From positions 248,001 to 312,000 of the forward strand of contig NZ_SMDD01000001.1 in assembly GCF_004343255.1 (NCBI RefSeq): a stretch of DNA of 64,000 bases, written 5' to 3'. Each line of letters starts with the position of its first letter. Positions within the stretch are counted from its first letter, which is position 1. Origin of the DNA: Laceyella sacchari. GTDB taxonomy: Bacteria > Bacillota > Bacilli > Thermoactinomycetales > Thermoactinomycetaceae. A program made the position numbers and the translations under genes. Below are positions 59,206 through 64,000 of this stretch, one piece after another. The notes under the pieces are model-generated. The model searched no databases, was not told where the DNA came from, and was given only the letters and a program-made list of their open reading frames with translations.

Positions 59206-60708
59206 TTATTCTTTTTCTGTTAATTTCGCAGTCGATTCTGCCGATTTGCCTGGAGTCTTGTTGGTTTGGATCAACCCTTGAATAATTTGATTCAAGTCGA
59301 TGCCGGAAACGCTTTTCAGCATTTCTGGGGTTTGTGCCATCAAATTGGTGACATAATTGCTTACTTTGGAGGCGCCTTGACCGTTTTCACCAGAAGCGTC
59401 AACCACGGTCAACTTATCGATGTTGCTCAGCGGTTGAGCGACTTGTTTTGCCAGCTCAGGCAGCATTTTGGCGATGAGATCAAGTACGGCGGCTTGCCCG
59501 TAACTTTCAAACGCTTCCGCCAGCTTTTGTTTGGCTTCTGCTTCTGCCAACCCTTTGGCGCGGATGACTTCTGCTTGGGCAATCCCTTCCAATTTCTCTA
59601 CTTCCGCTTGTGCCAACCCTTTGGCTTTGACTGCTTCCGCTTCGGCATTCCCTTTGGCCTTAATGGTAGAAGCTTCTGCTAGGGCGCGGGCTTCCTGTTC
59701 AAAGCGGAGAGCTTTGGCTTCTTGCTCTTTGGCGTAGCGGTCAGCGTCCGCTTTTTTGCGCACTTCGGCATCGTATTGTTTTTCACGGCGTGTAATTTCT
59801 TTCTCTTCCAATTCGATCATTTTTTGCTTTTTGACCAGTTCGATTTCCATCTGTTCGCGAACCACTTGCTGTTTAAAACGGTTTTCTTGCAAATTATAGG
59901 CTTGGTCTGCTTCCGCCCGTTTCATATCCTGTTCGATTTTAAATTCGGAGATGCGCAGTTCTTTGTTCTTTTGCGCTTCAGCGATGTTGGTTTCAGAAAT
60001 GAGAGAAGCTTTGGTTCCTTCTTCACGCGCTTTGGCGGTTTGGATTTCCGTGTCGCGGATGGCGTTGGCTTCAGCGATATCGGCGTCGCGGCGAACCATG
60101 GCGATGCGGGGACGGCCGAGCGCTTCGAGGTAGCCGTTTTTGTCGCGCACGTCTTTGATGGTGAACGACACGATCTGTAAGCCCATTTTCTTCAGGTCAC
60201 GTGCGGCGACGGTTTGCACTTCTTGGGCAAATTTCTCCCGGTTTTTGTACACTTCCTCTACGGTCATCGTACCGAGAATGGCACGCAGGTGCCCTTCCAG
60301 CACTTCACGGGCTTCGTCGTTTAACACATCATCACTTTTGCCCATGAACTGCTCGGCTGCTGTCGCCACATCTTCTAAAGCCCCGCCGATCTTGATGATG
60401 GCGACGCCGTCCACCATGATCGGCACGCCTTGTTCGGTGTAGACTTCAGGGGTGGAAACCGTCAACTTATGGGACAGCAGGCTCAATTTTTCGGCTCGTT
60501 GGAAGATGGGAACGATAAAAGCGCCACCGCCACGAATAATTTTGATTTTCTTGTTATCGCCATCGGTCAACACATTTTTGCTTCCCAACATACTTCCGGT
60601 GACAATCATGGCTTCATCTGCGCCTACGGTTTTGTAACGGGCCCAAAAGGCTATTCCTAGAAAAACCAATGCAACGAAAACAACCGAAATAATTTCAAAA
60701 ATTTCCAA
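59206..60708 (-). CDS. floT: Flotillin (FloT/YuaG)
   Basis: Membrane-scaffold protein of functional membrane microdomains. The preferred start is TTG 60708, spaced 10 nt after AAGGAG; an in-frame ATG at 60729 would contain that site. About 500 residues: membrane hairpin segment (about 2-22), SPFH domain (GGGAFIVPIFQRAEKLSLLSHKLTVSTPEVYTEQGVPI, VEEVYKNREKFAQEV), and a long coiled coil rich in EA repeats (KGNAEAEAVKAKGLAQAEVEKLEG). The C-terminal oligomerisation part is ALSNIDKLTVVD-like (PLSNIDKLTVVDASG). Very close to B. subtilis FloT. Co-transcribed with the NfeD protein. Confidence 0.95.
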   Translation of the reverse strand: MEIFEIISVVFVALVFLGIAFWARYKTVGADEAMIVTGSMLGSKNVLTDGDNKKIKIIRGGGAFIVPIFQRAEKLSLLSHKLTVSTPEVYTEQGVPIMVDGVAIIKIGGALEDVATAAEQFMGKSDDVLNDEAREVLEGHLRAILGTMTVEEVYKNREKFAQEVQTVAARDLKKMGLQIVSFTIKDVRDKNGYLEALGRPRIAMVRRDADIAEANAIRDTEIQTAKAREEGTKASLISETNIAEAQKNKELRISEFKIEQDMKRAEADQAYNLQENRFKQQVVREQMEIELVKKQKMIELEEKEITRREKQYDAEVRKKADADRYAKEQEAKALRFEQEARALAEASTIKAKGNAEAEAVKAKGLAQAEVEKLEGIAQAEVIRAKGLAEAEAKQKLAEAFESYGQAAVLDLIAKMLPELAKQVAQPLSNIDKLTVVDASGENGQGASKVSNYVTNLMAQTPEMLKSVSGIDLNQIIQGLIQTNKTPGKSAESTAKLTEKE

Positions 60709-60737
60709 AAGAATCGATCTCCTTTCCATTTTGATCG

Positions 60738-61238
60738 CTAGCGTGGAGTTACATATAATACTTGGTCTTTCACGTCGATGACGACTACGGTGGAACCCAT
60801 CGGAATTTCTGTTTGCTCGTAGCTTGCGGCAATTTGATTGGTTTGGCCAGAGGCGGTAAGAATCATGACTTCTCCAAAACCATGGCTGGGAATGGTGACG
60901 GTCACTTCTCCTTTTTTACCCCGTAAATCGGTCAAGCGAAACCCAGTTGAATTTTCCGCCAATTTACTTGGCCGCACAATCCCGATGTATAACAGAATGG
61001 AGGAAATCACGGCTAAGATGAGCGCCCCGGCTAGACTGGCAATGCTGGAGAGCGAAGTGAATTGGCTTAGAATTAACCCAGCTCCGCCGAATACGGTGAT
61101 CGCCCCAATCAGGGTGACCGGATGAATGGCTGGGATGCCGATGTCGACATCCATAAGGCCGTCTCCAATCAAAAGCATGATAATGGCGAACAGGAATCCG
61201 CCGGCTAGACACCCCCAAAAAATAATGTGCAGATCCAT
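60738..61238 (-). CDS. yuaF: NfeD-family membrane protein (YuaF type)
   Basis: 166 residues: four hydrophobic helices (about 5-25, 40-58, 65-88), then a C-terminal OB-fold NfeD domain (about 100-166: RLTDLRGKKGEVTVTIPSHGFGEVMILTASGQTNQIAASY). Short NfeD1b proteins accompany flotillin genes, and in B. subtilis yuaF-floT is controlled by sigma-W. A CGTATA hexamer resembling a sigma-W -10 is present at 61270-61275 upstream, but no matching -35 was found. AAAGGAGGCG ribosome site. Confidence 0.9.
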   Translation of the reverse strand: MDLHIIFWGCLAGGFLFAIIMLLIGDGLMDVDIGIPAIHPVTLIGAITVFGGAGLILSQFTSLSSIASLAGALILAVISSILLYIGIVRPSKLAENSTGFRLTDLRGKKGEVTVTIPSHGFGEVMILTASGQTNQIAASYEQTEIPMGSTVVVIDVKDQVLYVTPR

Positions 61239-61451
61239 GCGGCGCCTCCTTTGTAGCTTCTCTTTTTATTATACGAAAAGGAGAAATAACGAGGCTTGTC
61301 AATTTTAGAAATATTATTTTATAGAAAATAATCTTGGTAAAAGGTCTGGACAGCTACTTTGTAGTGAGTGTGATTTCCCAACTCTCGCTTGACACGCGAT
61401 CGATATTGTTAAAATAATGAATAAATGGAAAAGTCAAGGGGAGTGGGAAGT

Positions 61452-61991
61452 TTGCATATCAAATGGGGTTGTCTCATTTTGGCTTGCTTAGCCGTGACTG
61501 GTTGTGCCGGCAATGTACCCGTTAGCGATGACAAGCCGTCTGTCACTGTCAACCTGTTGAATTCGCAAGGAGTCAAGATCGGCACCGCGGTGTTAACAGA
61601 AGAGAAGGTCGGAGAAGGGGTGAAAATCCAGCTCAAGGCGTGCCAGCTTTCTCCAGGGCCACATGGCTTCCACATTCATGAAACGGGTCAATGCACACAG
61701 CCCGATTTCAAATCGGCGGGCGGACATTTTAATCCTCATCACAAAGCGCATGGAAAGTTAAACACCAACGGCGCCCATGCCGGCGATTTGGATAATATCG
61801 TCGCTGATGCAAAGGGTAATGTGCACAGCGAGCAAGTGGCCAAGGGAGTCACTTTGGCCAAAGGCCAACTGCATTCGTTATTTAAAAGCGGGGGGACGTC
61901 CTTGGTGATCCATGAAGGACCAGATGATTTGAAAACCGACCCTGCGGGAAATTCGGGAAAACGCGTTGCCTGTGGCGCTATCCAGCCATGA
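61452..61991 (+). CDS. sodC: Lipoprotein Cu/Zn superoxide dismutase (YojM type)
   Basis: Extracytoplasmic superoxide dismutase anchored by a lipobox (LAVTGC). Start at TTG 61452, 8 nt after AGGGGAG; an earlier in-frame ATG (61425) precedes that site. All metal ligands of the Cu/Zn family can be picked out: HGFHIHETGQC (two Cu His and the disulfide Cys), GGHFNPHHKAHG (bridging His and Zn His), NGAHAGDLDN (Zn His and Asp), and SLVIHEGPDD (Cu His). The guiding Arg and second Cys are in GKRVACG. With a complete set it should be catalytically competent. Confidence 0.9.
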   Translation: MHIKWGCLILACLAVTGCAGNVPVSDDKPSVTVNLLNSQGVKIGTAVLTEEKVGEGVKIQLKACQLSPGPHGFHIHETGQCTQPDFKSAGGHFNPHHKAHGKLNTNGAHAGDLDNIVADAKGNVHSEQVAKGVTLAKGQLHSLFKSGGTSLVIHEGPDDLKTDPAGNSGKRVACGAIQP

Positions 61992-62132
61992 TTGGGTTTT
62001 GCTCATCTCCGGTTCGTTTTGGGCACAATAGAGGGAAGCTGAGCAGCGCTCTTTCTTGACGCAGGAAATTTATTTATATAAAGTAACTAACATAAAGTAA
62101 TTTTAACTTATCGTACGTTCGGAGGGGTTTTC

Positions 62133-62900
62133 ATGCTTCCCACCTTATTTTTGGCACATGGATCGCCGATGTTGGCAATCGAACAGACAGATTACACGCA
62201 GTTTCTTGAGCAGCTCGGCCAGACGTTTAAACTGAAAGCGATTGTCATTTTTTCAGCGCATTGGGAAAGTGAAGTGCAAAGCATTTCTTACACTGACGGC
62301 GTGTATGAAACGATTTGCGATTTTTATGGCTTTCCAGAAGAGCTATATGCCATTCGCTACCCGGCCAAAGGATCGGTACAGTTAGCTGAGCGGTTGACTG
62401 AGATGTTTGCTGATGGTGGGATCGAGGTTCGTAAAGATCGCTCACGGGGATTGGATCATGGTTCATGGACGCTGTTGCATCGCATGTACCCGCAAGCCGA
62501 TATACCGGTGATCCAGCTCTCTGTCAATCCTTTTTTGCCTCCTGAGACACAGTTCAATATAGGGGCATGTTTGCGCGGAATCGGAGACCAAGGGATCTTG
62601 GTGATCGGAAGCGGTGTGACCGTGCATAATTTACGGGCGCTCAAATGGGAACAGACCTCCCCTGAGCCTTGGGCCGTCGCCTTTGACGATTGGCTGGTGG
62701 AAAAGGTGCAAGCCAAGGATTGGGACGACTTGTTCCGATACGCAGAGTTGGCCCCTTATGCCGGCATGGCCGTCCCCAGACCAGAACACTTTGTCCCGTT
62801 TTTCATCGCTATGGGTAGTGCAAGTCCGCAGGCGGAAGCGAAAGTGCTACACCGTGGTTATGACTTGGGAACATTGAGCTATTTGTGTCTGCAATTCTAG
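62133..62900 (+). CDS. DODA-type extradiol ring-cleavage dioxygenase (LigB family, YgiD-like)
   Basis: 255 residues, cytoplasmic. Metal-binding and active-site His occur in the family order: FLAHGSPM (His9), VIFSAHWES (about His43), RGLDHGSWTLL (about His109), and GSGVTVHNLRAL (about His172). Related enzymes open catecholic rings such as DOPA; the natural substrate here is unknown. GGAGGGG ribosome site before ATG 62133. Confidence 0.88.
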   Translation: MLPTLFLAHGSPMLAIEQTDYTQFLEQLGQTFKLKAIVIFSAHWESEVQSISYTDGVYETICDFYGFPEELYAIRYPAKGSVQLAERLTEMFADGGIEVRKDRSRGLDHGSWTLLHRMYPQADIPVIQLSVNPFLPPETQFNIGACLRGIGDQGILVIGSGVTVHNLRALKWEQTSPEPWAVAFDDWLVEKVQAKDWDDLFRYAELAPYAGMAVPRPEHFVPFFIAMGSASPQAEAKVLHRGYDLGTLSYLCLQF

Positions 62901-63013
62901 GGAGCAATTACCTGATTACCAAGGAAGAGACTGGGACTGTCTGGCAATGCAAGTGGGCGCGTTCATCAGGTATGAAGTAAATGGTAAACTTTTTATCAAC
63001 TATACCTTAAATT

Positions 63014-63056
63014 AAAAGTCCTTTTTTCGAGAAGTTTCGGAAAAAGGACTTTTTTG
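63014..63056 (+). terminator. Terminator after the dioxygenase gene
   Basis: AAAAGTCCTTTTTTCGA pairs with TCGGAAAAAGGACTTTT (one mismatch), followed by TT and TGTATG. Confidence 0.8.
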
Positions 63057-63177
63057 TATGTATAGATGATCGTGATAGAATTCAGTCCATCGAACGGAAA
63101 GATTCTGGTTTGTATATTATTTGGATAGGTATTATTATCATTTATATCTGACATGCATCTTGGGGGAGGTTAACAAC

Positions 63178-64000
63178 ATGACAACAATTGGAAAACTGTT
63201 GGATGCACGTGCTGCATTATCACCAAGATTAGAAGCCTTGGTGAGTCACGGTGAACGAATAACGTTCCAGGAATATAAAGAAAAGGTTAATCAATTGGCT
63301 AACTATCTATTGGATTTGCACGTGGAACCTGGTGACCGTGTTGCATTTATTTGCAAGAATACATACGCTTTTCCCATCATATATTTGGCTGCAGTCAAGA
63401 TTGGTGCCATTGCCGTGCCGATCAACACACGGTTGAAACCAGCAGAGGTTCGATATATCGTCGAGGACTGCCAAGCGAAAATTCTGTTTTACGATGAAGA
63501 GTTCAGGGAGGCACTGACCTCGCTTCCCCCCTGTGTCGAAAAAGTGATCCGCGCAGCGGTGGGAGAAGAGATGGACGAGCATTTCAAGAGCATCTTTGAA
63601 ATCGCCTCCACTAAAGAGCCGGCCGCGACGGTCACTGAATGGGATACGGCCATGATCATTTATACATCTGGTACCACTGGTCAACCCAAAGGCGTGATGT
63701 GTACCCATGCCAATGTGTACGCGGCGGGAATAGCCAATGTCAACACGCTCGATTTGCGTTTTGCTGACCGCTTTTTGTTTGTGACGCCACTGTTTCACAT
63801 CAGTGGGATGATGTTTATCGTCAACGCTTTGATTCGCGGTATCACGTTGGTAATGGCGCCCAACTTCACCCCTTCCCAATTGTGGGAGCTGATTGATGAA
63901 GAGAAGATCAACAACATGATGTCGGTGCCGGCGATGTTGCCGTTTATGTTGGAAATGTTGAAAACGATCGACAAGGACTTGTTCAGCCTGCGGGGAATTG
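63178..64000 (+). CDS. Acyl-CoA synthetase / AMP-dependent ligase, partial
   Basis: The open frame runs from ATG 63178 (GGGGGAGG upstream) to the right edge of the window, 274 codons, without a stop. It starts MTTIGKLLDARAALSPRLEA and shows ERITFQEYKEKVNQLANYL and FPIIYLAAVKIGAIAVPINTRL. The ATP-binding A3 motif is MIIYTSGTTGQPKGVM (about 160-175), followed by LFVTPLFHISGMM. These place it with fatty-acyl-CoA ligases that adenylate a carboxylic acid before thioesterification. The C-terminal half is outside the window. Confidence 0.92.
   Translation, partial: MTTIGKLLDARAALSPRLEALVSHGERITFQEYKEKVNQLANYLLDLHVEPGDRVAFICKNTYAFPIIYLAAVKIGAIAVPINTRLKPAEVRYIVEDCQAKILFYDEEFREALTSLPPCVEKVIRAAVGEEMDEHFKSIFEIASTKEPAATVTEWDTAMIIYTSGTTGQPKGVMCTHANVYAAGIANVNTLDLRFADRFLFVTPLFHISGMMFIVNALIRGITLVMAPNFTPSQLWELIDEEKINNMMSVPAMLPFMLEMLKTIDKDLFSLRGI

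Overview
The window reads as chromosomal DNA of an endospore-forming, Gram-positive Bacillales bacterium. A thermoactinomycete-like organism (Thermoactinomycetaceae) would fit, but this is inference from gene content: strong AGGAGG ribosome sites, a tricistronic spore-germination receptor, Bacillus-type petrobactin uptake genes, YuaF/FloT, YitT and Glu-specific V8-like protease families, together with a secreted chitin/glucan-degrading set. No rRNA, tRNA, CRISPR array or intact transposase was seen.

Layout. 1-5.6 kb: a chitin-type AA10 lytic polysaccharide monooxygenase (cut by the left edge) divergent from a GH64 beta-1,3-glucanase, then trmB, a coiled-coil membrane protein of unknown function, and a membrane-anchored carbohydrate-binding-like protein. 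5.6-8.9 kb: a decay zone (a CD3324-family pseudogene and an alpha/beta-hydrolase fragment) into which an AT-rich restriction-modification pair has landed. 9.2-13 kb: a Fur-boxed petrobactin-type siderophore ABC transporter (yclNOPQ). 13-19 kb: an ECF sigma/anti-sigma pair, an ABC-2 exporter and a PadR-HAAS-DUF4097 operon with visible repeat operators. 19-22.4 kb: an RRNPP-like HTH-TPR regulator divergent from two small unknown genes, with two candidate microORFs, then an EamA transporter. 22.7-28.5 kb: VTT membrane protein, copZ with a CsoR-like operator, secreted erythromycin-esterase-like protein, secreted V8-like protease, RtcB.

28.6-43 kb is the most distinctive region: a Gram-positive type IV secretion/conjugation gene set (VirD4, VirB4, PrgI, VirB6-, VirB8- and VirB2-like proteins, and a lysozyme-like/M23 wall hydrolase). 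It also holds a pseudokinase-like coiled-coil protein, a second copy of the membrane-anchored carbohydrate-binding-like protein and topoisomerase III. No relaxase, integrase or replication gene is visible, so it is either a decayed integrative element or a secretion machine kept for another purpose.

43-64 kb: small ORFs, YitT, the gerA/B/C operon, a CzrA-CDF zinc efflux operon with its operator, a two-component system with a large lipoprotein of possible glycosidase type, an RraA-like protein, an MFS transporter, a MarR-DHA2 efflux operon, flotillin/NfeD, lipoprotein Cu/Zn SOD, a DODA-type dioxygenase, and the start of an acyl-CoA synthetase cut by the right edge. Residue positions quoted are approximate, and family assignments come from recognised motifs rather than database searches.
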